Positions 1-9,194 of a stretch of DNA of 64,000 bases are shown here, in pieces (position 1 is the stretch's first letter; each line of letters opens with the position of its first letter). The notes under the pieces were generated by a model. It was given only the letters and a program-made list of their open reading frames with translations, ran no database searches and was not told the DNA's origin. Source of the DNA: Mycolicibacterium sp. YH-1 (GTDB taxonomy: Bacteria > Actinomycetota > Actinomycetes > Mycobacteriales > Mycobacteriaceae); contig NZ_CP092915.1 of the NCBI RefSeq assembly GCF_022557175.1, forward strand, positions 4,030,001 through 4,094,000. The letters run 5' to 3'. The position numbers and the translations under genes are program-made.

Positions 1-483
1 GACGAGTCGGACCGGCCCTCCGTCTCCGACATTGGGTCCCAGCCGGGCGCGGGCGCTGCTCACCTCGACGGTCTGCGACGTGCTGGCCACTCCGTAACCG
101 AACCTGCCGTAGATGGTCGCCTCGGATGCCCGCAGTGTCGCGACCACCTCACCGCGTGTGTGAGCGTCCCGCAGTTGAAATGCCATGAGATCTGATGCGA
201 TGCCTCGGCGGGTGTATGACGGCAGAACTCCCACATGGGTGACCGCGGCGTGGCCCACACGCCGACCACCGGGCACCGTCAGGGTGCTGCCCGCGGAGTC
301 GGTGGTGGCGACGAGCTGACCGGCGACGAACGCCCCGACCGTGCGGCCTGGCTCGACGAGCTTGCCGATCGCGCCGGACTCCAGCGCGGAAAGCGGCCTG
401 AACCCCACCATCGCCGTGCGGAAGAGGTTGGCCGCAGCGACGAGGTCGCTCTCGTCGGTCAGGACCCGGATGTCGGCGCTCAC
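1..483 (-). CDS. Eis-like GNAT N-acetyltransferase, C-terminus cut by window edge
   Basis: Only the first 161 codons are present; the gene continues beyond the left edge. The start is taken as GTG at 483, giving VSADIRVLTDESD and overlapping the stop of the upstream monooxygenase by 4 bases (GTGA), which suggests translational coupling. The N-terminal GNAT fold is visible: the acetyl-CoA pyrophosphate-binding loop lies in VGVLPSYTRRGIASDLM (about residues 88-104), followed by the family segment ASEATIYGRFGYG (about 119-131). The YGRFGYG stretch is typical of the Eis (enhanced intracellular survival) family, which acetylates amines on aminoglycosides, peptides or polyamines in the cytoplasm. 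The Eis C-terminal domains are not visible, so family membership rests on the N-terminal domain alone and the substrate is unknown. Confidence 0.75.
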   Translation of the reverse strand, partial: MSADIRVLTDESDLVAAANLFRTAMVGFRPLSALESGAIGKLVEPGRTVGAFVAGQLVATTDSAGSTLTVPGGRRVGHAAVTHVGVLPSYTRRGIASDLMAFQLRDAHTRGEVVATLRASEATIYGRFGYGVASTSQTVEVSSARARLGPNVGDGGPVRLV

Positions 484-1922
484 CGCACGGCGCCCTTGTC
501 GCTGCGCCGAGGGGTGCGACGGTATCGCGCTGCAGGGTGGTCGTCGCGGACGTGGTCGCTGCCATGCAGGCGGCGGCGCAGGGTGGTGGGCTCGGTTGGG
601 CGAGGCCGGAGTCGACCGCGGCGATCCAGCTCCGGCACGACGAGATCGGCGAAGTCGGTAAAGCTGTCCGGGTTCACCACCTGCATCAGGTTGATGCCCT
701 GGGTATTGCTGGCGGCCAACCAGTCCTCGATGTCGTCGGCCACGGCCGTCGGTGTGCCGACGAACGTGCGCGAGCGCCCCAGCCCCGTCTTGGGCGCCAA
801 GGCCTCGCGCAATGTCCACGCCCTGTCGGCAGCAGCGAACATGGACAGCAGAGAGCGGTTCGAGTCCGTGTCGTGGTGTCCGATGACGGCATCGAGGTCC
901 TCCGCCGAGAAGTCGATGCCGGTGCTGGCCGAGTAGTGGGCCAGTGCCCCCTCGACGCTGAAGTACGACTGATAGTCGGCCAGCTTGGCCCGCGCGCCAC
1001 CCTCGGTGTCGTCGACGACCACCGACACCGCGCTGACGAACTCCAACGAGTCGGGGTCCCGTCCCTGCCCGGCGGCGCTGGCCCGGATGGCATCGACACT
1101 GCGGCGGATTCCCTCGGCATCGGCGCCCGCGACGAACACGACCTCGGCGTGCCGACCGGCGAAACGCTGCCCCCGCGGCGACCCTCCCGCCTGCAACAAC
1201 AGCGGTGTGCGCTGCCGGCTTGGCTCGCTGAGATGCGCGTCGGGCACGGAGAAATAGCGTCCCTCGTGCCCGATGGCGTGCACCTTGTCGGGATCCGTGT
1301 AGAGCCCGTTCGCACGGTCGCGCACGACCGCGTCGTCCTCCCACGAGCCCTCCCACAGCTTGAACACGACGTCGAGGAACTCCTCGGCCCGTTCGTAGCG
1401 CTCGTCGTGCGGGATCTGGCGGCTCAACCCGAGGTTGCGGGCGGCGCTGTCGAGCTGTGAGGTCACCACATTCCATGCCACCCTGCCGCCGGTGAGATGG
1501 TCGAGTGTCGTGAACTTGCGGGCCAGAAGGTACGGGTGTTCGTACGTCGTCGAGACGGTCACCCCGAAGCCCAGATCCTTGGTTGCCGCGGCAAGCGCCG
1601 ACACCAACAACAGCGGATCGTCGACGGGCGACTGCGTGCCGGTGCGCAGCGACGCGGCCGCGCTGCCGCCATGGGTGTCGAGCAACCCGAGCGCATCGGC
1701 CAGGAAGAAGGTGTCGAACCGCCCGCGATCCAGGATCTGCGCGAGTTCTACCCAGTAGTCGATGGTGGTGTATCGGTGGGTTTGATCCCGTGGATGGCGC
1801 CACAACCCGTAGTTGACGTGCGATACCGAGTTCATCGAGAACCCGTTGAGGATGATGGGCCTGGTCGGTGCGGCGTCCTGACCTCGATGACGTGTCACGG
1901 TCGGCAACCCTACGAACCGCAT
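480..1922 (-). CDS. LLM-class flavin-dependent monooxygenase (NtaA/SnaA/DszA type)
   Basis: This is a cytoplasmic TIM-barrel monooxygenase of about 480 residues, using reduced flavin from a separate reductase. The family hallmarks are clear: an early RPIILNGFSMNSVSH, the conserved YGLWRHP, LDHLTGGRVAWNVVTS (flavin-site strand), DERYERAEEF, and LLQAGGSPRGQRFAGRHAE near the middle. The family acts on nitrilotriacetate, sulfones, pristinamycin or similar compounds; the substrate here cannot be deduced. The frame stays open to ATG 1958, but that start falls inside a strong hairpin; ATG 1922 or GTG 1898 is closer to where relatives begin. The gene precedes and overlaps the Eis-like gene by 4 bases and is divergent from a second LLM gene. 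Confidence 0.85.
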   Translation of the reverse strand: MRFVGLPTVTRHRGQDAAPTRPIILNGFSMNSVSHVNYGLWRHPRDQTHRYTTIDYWVELAQILDRGRFDTFFLADALGLLDTHGGSAAASLRTGTQSPVDDPLLLVSALAAATKDLGFGVTVSTTYEHPYLLARKFTTLDHLTGGRVAWNVVTSQLDSAARNLGLSRQIPHDERYERAEEFLDVVFKLWEGSWEDDAVVRDRANGLYTDPDKVHAIGHEGRYFSVPDAHLSEPSRQRTPLLLQAGGSPRGQRFAGRHAEVVFVAGADAEGIRRSVDAIRASAAGQGRDPDSLEFVSAVSVVVDDTEGGARAKLADYQSYFSVEGALAHYSASTGIDFSAEDLDAVIGHHDTDSNRSLLSMFAAADRAWTLREALAPKTGLGRSRTFVGTPTAVADDIEDWLAASNTQGINLMQVVNPDSFTDFADLVVPELDRRGRLRPRPTEPTTLRRRLHGSDHVRDDHPAARYRRTPRRSDKGAVR

Positions 1923-1944
1923 TCGCCGATGGCGACGGTTAGAC

Positions 1945-1968
1945 GCGGCGGGAGTCAATCCCCGCCGC
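1945..1968. repeat. Perfect 8-bp inverted repeat between divergent LLM genes
   Basis: GCGGCGGG (1945-1952) and CCCGCCGC (1961-1968) are perfect inverted repeats separated by 8 bases. On the minus strand this would be a strong GC stem just upstream of ATG 1922 of the LLM gene, so it could act in the mRNA leader or as an operator. No T-run follows. Function is unknown. Confidence 0.4.
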
Positions 1969-2110
1969 AGCCGCAGGAATCAGCCTGCGTTTGACCCTTG
2001 AACGCGCTGCACACCGCAGGACACTGGTCGTATGTCCACGTCCCGGCAGGAATGGCTCGCGGCTGCCTCGGCGTTACCGCAGAGACAGCGATCGAATGTG
2101 AGGTTCCACC

Positions 2111-3277
2111 GTGTCCGATGAGCCGATACACCTCGCCGTCGCCCTCGACGGGACGGGTTGGCACCCGGCGTCCTGGCGCGAGCCCGACGCCCGTCCCGCC
2201 GACCTGCTGAGCCCCGCGTACTGGACCGATCTGGTCACCGAGGCCGAACGCGGCCTGCTGGACTTCGTCACCATCGAGGACGGCCTGACACTGCAGTACG
2301 ACGACGCCGTGGGCGTCGACGACCGAACCGACCGGGTCCGCGGCCGCCTTGACGCCGTATTGATCGCCGCGCGGGTCGCGCCACGAACCCGGCACATCGG
2401 GCTCGTGCCGACAGGTGTGGTGACGCACACCGAGCCGTTCCACCTGTCCAAGGCGATCGCCACGCTGGACTACGTGAGCACCGGTCGCGCGGGTGTCCGC
2501 GTTCAGGTATCGGCGAACCCGCATGCCGCGCGTCACTTCGGCCGCCGTGTCGTAGCCGACTCATTCAACGGCGCCAGCACGCGCGAACTGCTTGCAGAGG
2601 CCCGAGATTACACCGAGGTGCTCCGTCGGCTGTGGGACAGCTGGGAGGATGACGCCGTCATACGCGATGTCGCCTCGGGTCGCTTCGTCGACCGAAACAA
2701 GCTGCACTACATCGACTTCGAGGGCGCGTGGTTCTCCGTCAAGGGTCCGTCGATCACCCCGCGACCGCCCCAGGGGCAGCCGATCGTCGCCGCCCTCGGG
2801 CACGGCGAGGCGTCCCACGCGCTGATCTCGACGAGCGCCGACGTCGGGTTCGTGACGCCACACGGAGCCGCCGAGACGACCGGTGTCGTCGAGACCATCG
2901 CGGCACTACGACCCACGGGCCTGGCGCCGGTGCGGGTATTCGCCGATCTAGTGGTTTTCCTCGCCGACACCGCCGCAGAGGCATCGACACGGCGCGAGCG
3001 GCTCGACGAACGCGCCGGGGTCGAATACACCAGTGACGCCGAGGTATTCGTCGGCACCCCGGCACAACTGGCCGACGTGCTGCAGCAGTGGCATGCGGCA
3101 GGGGCGACCGGATTCCGACTGCGTCCGGCGACCCTCCCCCATGATCTGATTCAGATCACAGCGGGTCTGGCACCCGAGTTGCGCCGCCGCGGAGCATTCC
3201 GAACCGACTACTCGGCCAGCACATTGCGGGGGACGCTGGGACTCCACCGCCCCGCCAACCGCTACGCGACCGCATGA
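2111..3277 (+). CDS. LLM-class flavin-dependent oxidoreductase
   Basis: A 388-residue protein of the bacterial luciferase-like monooxygenase superfamily. It starts at GTG 2111 with MSDEPIHLAVALDG and shows the expected strand/helix pattern: LDFVTIEDGL, HIGLVPTGVVTHTEPFHLSK, LDYVSTGRAGVRVQVS, then LWDSWEDDAVI and a C-terminal FRTDYSASTLRGTLGL that closely resembles the next gene's C-terminus. It lies 16 bases upstream of the next LLM gene and probably shares its transcript. Compared with its neighbours it is shorter. The reduced-flavin cofactor is inferred from the family; the substrate is unknown. Confidence 0.82.
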   Translation: MSDEPIHLAVALDGTGWHPASWREPDARPADLLSPAYWTDLVTEAERGLLDFVTIEDGLTLQYDDAVGVDDRTDRVRGRLDAVLIAARVAPRTRHIGLVPTGVVTHTEPFHLSKAIATLDYVSTGRAGVRVQVSANPHAARHFGRRVVADSFNGASTRELLAEARDYTEVLRRLWDSWEDDAVIRDVASGRFVDRNKLHYIDFEGAWFSVKGPSITPRPPQGQPIVAALGHGEASHALISTSADVGFVTPHGAAETTGVVETIAALRPTGLAPVRVFADLVVFLADTAAEASTRRERLDERAGVEYTSDAEVFVGTPAQLADVLQQWHAAGATGFRLRPATLPHDLIQITAGLAPELRRRGAFRTDYSASTLRGTLGLHRPANRYATA

Positions 3278-3293
3278 GGATCCAGGAACGCTC

Positions 3294-4667
3294 ATGAGTA
3301 TTCCAAGCAAGAACAAGCCCATCAAGCAGATTCACCTCGCCGCCCATTTTCCCGGCGTGAACAACACCACGGTGTGGAGCGATCCCGCGTCCGGCAGCCA
3401 CATCGAGTTCGACTCGTTCGTCCAGTTCGCCCAGGCCGCCGAGCGCGGCAAGTTCGACTTCATGTTCCTCGCCGAGGGCTTGCGGCTACGAGAGCAGAAC
3501 GGCGAGATCTATGACCTCGACGTCGTCGGCCGCCCAGACACCTTCACCGTGCTCGCGGCGCTGGCCGCCGTGACGGATCGCCTGGGCCTGACGGGCACCA
3601 TCAACTCGACGTTCAACGAGCCCTACGAGGTGGCGCGGCAGTTCGCGTCGCTGGACCACCTCTCCGACGGCCGTGCCGCATGGAACGTCGTCACGTCGTG
3701 GGATGCGTTCACGGGCGAGAACTTTCGGCGCGGCGGGTTCCTGGCAGAGGATCAGCGCTACGAACGCGCAGAGAGCTTCCTGGACGCGGCCCATACGCTG
3801 TTCGACTCCTGGCGAGGTGACGAGATCGTCGCCGACAACGACAGCGGGACGTTCCTGTCCGACGCTGCGGCAGGCGCGTTCTCCTACGCCGACGCGCACT
3901 TCGACATCAGCGGCCGGTTCAACGTGCCGCGCAGCCCGCAGGGCAGACCCGTCATCTTCCAGGCCGGCGATTCCGACCGCGGGCGCCAGTTCGCCGCTGC
4001 TGCCGCGGACGCGATCTTCTCCCGGTACGGGACGCTCGAGGAGGGCCAGGCGTTCTATGCGGACGTCAAGGGGCGCCTGTCCGCGTACGGCCGCCGGCTC
4101 GAGGACCTGCTGATCCTGCCTGCCGCGACGTTCGTGCTCGGTGACACTGACGCCGAGGCAGCGGACCTCGCCCAGGAGGTGCGTCTGGCACAGGTGTCGC
4201 CACAGACGGCGATCCGATTCCTCGAACAACTCTGGAACCGCGATCTGTCCGATCACGATCCGGACGGGCCACTGCCGTCGGTCGATCCGATCGTCGGCGA
4301 GAACACCATCGCGCGCGGCCGCGCCAGCGTTCGGATGCACCGCGACCCGATCGAGACGGCCAATGAGTGGCGCGCCAGGGCGCAGGCCCACAATCTGACG
4401 ACACGGGAGCTGATCATCGAGGTCACCGGCAGGCAGAACTTCATCGGCTCCGCTGAGACCGTCGCCGAGTCGATCAACCACCTCGTTCAGAACGATGCCA
4501 GTGACGGTTTCATCCTGGTTCCTCACGTCACCCCCAGCGGGCTCGACCCCTTCGTCGATCGGGTGGTCCCGCTCCTGCAGGAGCGCGGCGTCTTCCGCAC
4601 CGACTACGAGGGCACGACGCTGCGCGACCACCTCGGACTGGCGCTATCGAGAGGCCCAGCTTCATGA
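3294..4667 (+). CDS. LLM-class flavin-dependent monooxygenase (NtaA/DmoA type)
   Basis: A 457-residue NtaA/SnaA/DszA-type monooxygenase with a good ribosome-binding site (AGGA) upstream of ATG 3294. Motifs include KQIHLAAHFPGVNNTTVW near the start, ASLDHLSDGRAAWNVVTSWD (about 120-139), EDQRYERAESFLDAA, and VIFQAGDSDRGRQFAA (about 221-236), the phosphate-binding part of the flavin site. It follows the shorter LLM gene by 16 bases. Three LLM genes plus an acetyltransferase in under 5 kb suggest a module for oxidative cleavage of a C-N or C-S compound, but no transporter or flavin reductase is visible here to identify the substrate. Confidence 0.85.
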   Translation: MSIPSKNKPIKQIHLAAHFPGVNNTTVWSDPASGSHIEFDSFVQFAQAAERGKFDFMFLAEGLRLREQNGEIYDLDVVGRPDTFTVLAALAAVTDRLGLTGTINSTFNEPYEVARQFASLDHLSDGRAAWNVVTSWDAFTGENFRRGGFLAEDQRYERAESFLDAAHTLFDSWRGDEIVADNDSGTFLSDAAAGAFSYADAHFDISGRFNVPRSPQGRPVIFQAGDSDRGRQFAAAAADAIFSRYGTLEEGQAFYADVKGRLSAYGRRLEDLLILPAATFVLGDTDAEAADLAQEVRLAQVSPQTAIRFLEQLWNRDLSDHDPDGPLPSVDPIVGENTIARGRASVRMHRDPIETANEWRARAQAHNLTTRELIIEVTGRQNFIGSAETVAESINHLVQNDASDGFILVPHVTPSGLDPFVDRVVPLLQERGVFRTDYEGTTLRDHLGLALSRGPAS

Positions 4668-4695
4668 TGGTCTGGGCCACCACTGGGGTCGCGGC

Positions 4696-4971
4696 CTAGC
4701 AGGGGTCTCCGGGTGGAGTGAAGTAAGGAACGCCTTCAACTGTGTAGCAGGGGATTTCGCCGAGGACGTAGGGAACATGAGCGGCCGCGATAGCCGTGCC
4801 GGCGGCGACGTCACCGGCTACGTTGGCGCAGCCGCCCGCAGCGAAGTGGCGTCCGCCAGCACCGGCGCAGATGTCGGCCTGCGCTATCGGTGCGGTGACC
4901 GTCGGTGCGATCGCCATGGCTGCGGCAACCAACACTGCAGCCGGCACCAGAACTGTGGTGCGTTTCCTCAT
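4696..4971 (-). CDS. Small secreted cysteine-containing protein
   Basis: A 91-residue protein starting at MRKRTTVLVPAAV. The frame stays open upstream to 5016, but the upstream part overlaps the neighbouring gene and lacks signal-peptide character. Residues 1-33 are a classical signal peptide (KR, hydrophobic stretch, cleavage near AQA-DI). The mature part holds several cysteines (ICAGAG, GGCANVAG, IPCYTV, final DPC) that could pair outside the membrane. No known family was recognised; short proteins of this build are common in mycobacteria. It lies 41 bases downstream of the DUF1254 gene on the same strand and is probably the last gene of that operon. Confidence 0.65.
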   Translation of the reverse strand: MRKRTTVLVPAAVLVAAAMAIAPTVTAPIAQADICAGAGGRHFAAGGCANVAGDVAAGTAIAAAHVPYVLGEIPCYTVEGVPYFTPPGDPC

Positions 4972-5012
4972 GGCCTCTCCTTGTGTGATGGGGCGATTCG
5001 CGTTGGTTGCGC

Positions 5013-6449
5013 TCAACCGACTCTGTTGACGGCTGGGGGTTTCCAGGTGCCGTCGATGATCGACGGCGGGGTCTGCTTGGGCCAGTACAACCGCATCATG
5101 AGGTTGAACTTGCCGGCGGGGGCGGGCAACCAGTTCGCAACCCGCTCTGGCCCTGGATTGTCGTGCTGCAGGTAGAGGTCCACCGAGCCGTCCGGGTTGG
5201 GAGTGAAGGTCTCACGCTGGCTGAGGTTGTAGCGATTGAGCGGGTTGTCAACGAAGAAGAATCCTTCGTCATACATGGTCAATGACCAGAAGCCGTCAAC
5301 TGGAGGGAACTGACCTTTGTCGAAGTGCAGCACGTACCTGTTGGCGCCGTCATAGGGCTGACCGACGGCATCGACCTCCGAGGTCGGATACACCGCATCT
5401 TGGGGTCGGTTCGCACCCAACCCGACCGCGGTGATCATGGCGCGCTGTAGATAGTCGGTGCCGTACTGGCCGGTCTGGGTCGTGAACTGCCAGCCGTTGA
5501 CATCGTCGAGATCTTTAAACCGAGACATGATCTTGGCGTAGCCGTCTTTGGGGACCGACTGCAGCGCGGTGACGGTGTCGGATCCGAGCTTGTCGACGTC
5601 AAACTTCTCGCCCGGTCTGATGCCGAGTTTCGCCATCTTCTCGACCATGGGCTTGTCGAGATCGGCGGGCGGGTTGTCCTTCAACAGGGTGGCCAGCAGG
5701 CTGAAGTAGTCCTGGGTGCCAATGTTGTTGACCTGGTCACGCACCGGGGTGGTCATATCGATACTCGGGTCGACATGACCGGCCGGCGGGGTGTAGGGCT
5801 TGCCGTAAGAACTGAGCGGCACCAGCGAGATCTCGTCTTGCATCGCGTGCACAGCGGCATAGTCCTGCGGCGTGCCGGTGCAGTAGATGCGCCCCAACAG
5901 CCAGACGATCGCGGTCGGTGACTTGTACTCTGTCACTCCGGCCGGCAGGGTGCCCTTCCAACCCGGTCCGGTGATGGCATAAGTCTGTGCCCCGGTACCC
6001 GTGGTGCGTTTACCCGGGACTTCGAAGACATCGGTCCAGCCCGACAACATCGGGAACAGGTAGTAGCGGTCGGCGGCGTCGGGCAGGCTCAGGATCCACG
6101 GCTCCTTGCCCACGTCGACGAACCCGTTGGTGTAAAGAGTGTCAGCGTTGGGGGCGGTGACATCGCGGAACGCGGCGTTGGGGTACTCGCGCATCCGCAT
6201 CAACTGCCCCATCGGCGCCCGCGGCGCCTCCACAGTGGCAACGTTGGTCATCACCCGACGCGTCATCTCCACCGTCACCAGCGGGTAGCCGTAGATGTAG
6301 GCATCCATCGCGATGGCTTTGGCCTCAGCCGGCGACAGCGCCTCAGATTCGACCGGTGAGCCACCCGAGCACGAGGTAGTGGCGGTCATCAGCACCGCGG
6401 CGGCGAGGGCAGCCAACGCGGTCGTCAGCCTCCGGAATCGAGTACTCAC
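5013..6449 (-). CDS. DUF1254/DUF1214 domain exported protein, probable lipoprotein
   Basis: About 478 residues from GTG 6449, which has GAGAGGAA upstream; an ATG at 6482 in the same frame lacks a ribosome-binding site. The N-terminus (TRFRRLTTALAALAAAVLM then TTSC) looks like an export signal with an imperfect lipobox. The N-terminal DUF1254 region shows AYIYGYPLVTVEMTRR and APNADTLYTNGFVDV; the C-terminal DUF1214 region shows GFWSLTMYDEGFFFVDNPLNRY. The family is exported and of unknown biochemical function. It follows the arylsulfatase gene by about 190 bases on the same strand, suggesting a role in the same cell-envelope or uptake process. Confidence 0.8.
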   Translation of the reverse strand: MSTRFRRLTTALAALAAAVLMTATTSCSGGSPVESEALSPAEAKAIAMDAYIYGYPLVTVEMTRRVMTNVATVEAPRAPMGQLMRMREYPNAAFRDVTAPNADTLYTNGFVDVGKEPWILSLPDAADRYYLFPMLSGWTDVFEVPGKRTTGTGAQTYAITGPGWKGTLPAGVTEYKSPTAIVWLLGRIYCTGTPQDYAAVHAMQDEISLVPLSSYGKPYTPPAGHVDPSIDMTTPVRDQVNNIGTQDYFSLLATLLKDNPPADLDKPMVEKMAKLGIRPGEKFDVDKLGSDTVTALQSVPKDGYAKIMSRFKDLDDVNGWQFTTQTGQYGTDYLQRAMITAVGLGANRPQDAVYPTSEVDAVGQPYDGANRYVLHFDKGQFPPVDGFWSLTMYDEGFFFVDNPLNRYNLSQRETFTPNPDGSVDLYLQHDNPGPERVANWLPAPAGKFNLMMRLYWPKQTPPSIIDGTWKPPAVNRVG

Positions 6450-6636
6450 GCGACGATCGTTCCTCTCGTTGATACGAGTCATAGTGATACAGAAGTGGTC
6501 TCAGCGCCGGTGGGGCCGGGGAGCCTTGCAGGTTGCCTGCCACCGCTCCCGGCAACACTCCCCCAGACAGCCGGTGACGGAGATGTGTGGTGCAGTTCTG
6601 CGATGACATACGTGGGATGCAGCGCGTTGCCTAGTT

Positions 6637-9126
6637 CTAGGTGTACTCGACGTGAACGCGGTGGATGCGGCCCTCGAACGGGAATGGTGCGCGTTCCCGG
6701 TAGTCCAGCGACACCGGTGAGCCCAGGCAGGTGCCGATGTCGAGGCAGTCGTTAGCGGTGAACAACAACGACACGCTGACCGGAACCTGCCCCTGTGCGA
6801 CCGTGTCCTCATTGACTGCCAACGTCACGTCCAGGGGGCCACCGGGGCGCTGCTCGGCATAGCGGGTCGCCACCGTGATGGTCGCTGGTCCGGCGCCGAT
6901 CTTGGCCTTGGAGCGGATCTTGGTGCGCGACAAGATGAACAGGTTGTACTCGTAGCAGAGGTAGCCATCGTCGAGGTAGCACGTGAGTCCGCCGGCAGCG
7001 GCCCCCAGCGCGTAGAGCACACCGTTGGCGTTGGCGGGAATGTCGGCGGTGATGGTGACGATGTTGTTCTTGTTACCCAACGCGGGGGCACAGAATTCGG
7101 GCATCCGCACCATATCGCCTGCGAAATCCCATTCTCGGTAGGGCGGGGCGATCCGCAGCTCGGGGTGGTACAGCGGTACCCACAGTCCGCCGCCGATGGG
7201 CAGCACGCCGTTGCGGGCCGCTTCGATCGCGAACATCTCCCGCATCTGGGTGAGCTTGTCGGGTAGCTGGTCTGCGAGATCGCTGGCTTGCGACCAGTCT
7301 TCGTCGAGGTGATACAGCTCCCACTGATCGTGATCGGGGGTCCAGGTGGCGATACCTTCGGGCTGTCCAGGCACCCAGGGCAGCCGGGGGCCGCGCGCAG
7401 ACGCCATCCAGCCGTCGTGATAGATGGCGCGACTGCCCATGACCTCGAAATACTGAGTGTTCTTGCCCCCGGGCGCCGTCCGGTCGGTCAGGGTGCGGGC
7501 GAAACTGACACCGGCGATCGGCATCTGTGGTTCGCCGTTGACCACCCGCGGCGGCGCGACACCCACGACCTCGTAGATGGTTGGCACGACGTCGTTGCAG
7601 TGCAGGAACACCGGACGCGGGGCAGGGTCGGGGGTGATCTTGGCCGGCCAGCGCACCGCCATCGGATTACGGGTGCCGCCCAGGTGCGACGCCAGCAATT
7701 TCATGCCCTTGTACGGGGTGGAGCCGGCCCACGCCCAGCCTGCGTGGTACTGGTTGTCCACCAACGAGGACCCCAACACATCCAGGCCGCCCAACTCGTC
7801 AAGGGCGTCGATGTGTTGACGCACCGTGGTGGGAATGCCGTTCTGCGCCAACAGTTCGGCGATGGTGCCGTTCTGGCCCTCACCCGAGGACCCGTTGTCA
7901 CCCCAGATGTAGAAGAACAGCGTGTTCTCGCCGTAGCCGAGCGCCTCGAGCTCGTCGGTGAGACGGCCCACCTGAACATCGACGTGTTCTGCGTAGCCGG
8001 CGGCCACCTCCATCAGCCGACGCTGAAACGGTTTCTCGTCCTCGGGAATGTCCTCCCACGCGGGCAGGGTCCCGTCGCGTTCGGTGAGCAGGCAGTCCGG
8101 CGGGATCCAGCCCTGCTCCTTTGCCCGGTCGAACACCCTCTGCCGGTACGCATCCCAGCCGTCGTCGAACTTTCCCGCATACTTGTCCGACCATTCCTTC
8201 ATGATGTGGTGCGGGCCGTGCAGGCAGCCGCTGGCCCAGTACATGAAGAACGGCCTGTCTGCGTTGAACGCCTTGTGCCGGCGCAGCCAACCGATCGCGT
8301 CATCGGCCAGATCCTCCGAGAGGTGATAGCCCTCCTCAGGGGTCTTCGGCGGGGAGACCACGGTGGTGTTACGCACCAGATGCGGCTCGTACTGTGAGGC
8401 CTCGCCAGCGAGGAACCCGTAGAAGTACTCGAAACCCAGTCCGGTGGGCCAATTCTCGAATGGTCCCGCCGCAGTGGTCTCCTCGGCCGGGGTGTTGTGC
8501 CACTTCCCGAACGCCGAGGTCGCGTACCCGTACTGTTTGAGCACCTCGGCAACTGTGGCGCTGGAGCGCGGGATCTTGCCTGCGTACCCATCCCAGTCGT
8601 TGGCAAGCTCGGCGATCTGACCGTTGCCGATCTCGTGATGGTTACGCCCGGTCAACAACGAGGCTCGGGTCGGTGAGCACATTGCGGTGGTGTGAAACCT
8701 GTTGTAGGACACCCCTTCACCGCAGATCCGGTCCAGGGTCGCGGTGTTGACTTCGCCGCCGAACGTGGACGGCAACCCTGGCCCGGCGTCATCGATGAGC
8801 ACGATGACGATATTCGGGGTGTCCTCATGCAGGCGACGCGGCACCTTACGTGGGGTGTATGTCGACTCCTGCAGCGTTCGGCCCGCGATACTGGCCGAGG
8901 GCACAGGCGCGAAAGGCAACACACCGCCGTTCGGCAATACCGGAGCTACCACCTGCGCACCCAGATCCTCAGACAACACTGCCCCTTCCTCAGGCACACC
9001 GCCGCTGTGGCCACCCGGGTTGGGCAGGCCACATCGCCGCGTCACACCGACCGGAAGTTTACTGTGCACCACCGGACCCCCGCCCGTCTTGACATCTCGG
9101 GACAGATCCTTGACAGATTGAGACAT
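6637..9126 (-). CDS. Arylsulfatase (type I sulfatase)
   Basis: An 829-residue type I sulfatase. The metal site begins at IVLIDDAGPG (about 108-117) and the key motif CSPTRASLLTGR has Cys about 150, the residue that formylglycine-generating enzyme converts to the catalytic aldehyde hydrate. Later motifs are SAFGKWHN, FFYIWGDNGSSGEG and GTRNPMAVRWP, all expected in the family. The reaction is hydrolysis of an organic sulfate ester to sulfate plus alcohol. The first roughly 100 residues precede the catalytic core and lack an obvious signal peptide. It sits between a P450 gene (upstream, same strand) and the exported DUF1254 gene. Sulfur scavenging or desulfation of a lipid are both possible; the substrate is unknown. 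Confidence 0.9.
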   Translation of the reverse strand: MSQSVKDLSRDVKTGGGPVVHSKLPVGVTRRCGLPNPGGHSGGVPEEGAVLSEDLGAQVVAPVLPNGGVLPFAPVPSASIAGRTLQESTYTPRKVPRRLHEDTPNIVIVLIDDAGPGLPSTFGGEVNTATLDRICGEGVSYNRFHTTAMCSPTRASLLTGRNHHEIGNGQIAELANDWDGYAGKIPRSSATVAEVLKQYGYATSAFGKWHNTPAEETTAAGPFENWPTGLGFEYFYGFLAGEASQYEPHLVRNTTVVSPPKTPEEGYHLSEDLADDAIGWLRRHKAFNADRPFFMYWASGCLHGPHHIMKEWSDKYAGKFDDGWDAYRQRVFDRAKEQGWIPPDCLLTERDGTLPAWEDIPEDEKPFQRRLMEVAAGYAEHVDVQVGRLTDELEALGYGENTLFFYIWGDNGSSGEGQNGTIAELLAQNGIPTTVRQHIDALDELGGLDVLGSSLVDNQYHAGWAWAGSTPYKGMKLLASHLGGTRNPMAVRWPAKITPDPAPRPVFLHCNDVVPTIYEVVGVAPPRVVNGEPQMPIAGVSFARTLTDRTAPGGKNTQYFEVMGSRAIYHDGWMASARGPRLPWVPGQPEGIATWTPDHDQWELYHLDEDWSQASDLADQLPDKLTQMREMFAIEAARNGVLPIGGGLWVPLYHPELRIAPPYREWDFAGDMVRMPEFCAPALGNKNNIVTITADIPANANGVLYALGAAAGGLTCYLDDGYLCYEYNLFILSRTKIRSKAKIGAGPATITVATRYAEQRPGGPLDVTLAVNEDTVAQGQVPVSVSLLFTANDCLDIGTCLGSPVSLDYRERAPFPFEGRIHRVHVEYT

Positions 9127-9194
9127 GGCGGTGATTCATGGGATGGCGCTCAAAGGACAGGCTCCCCACCGCGACCGAACGCAGACTCTCCCGC

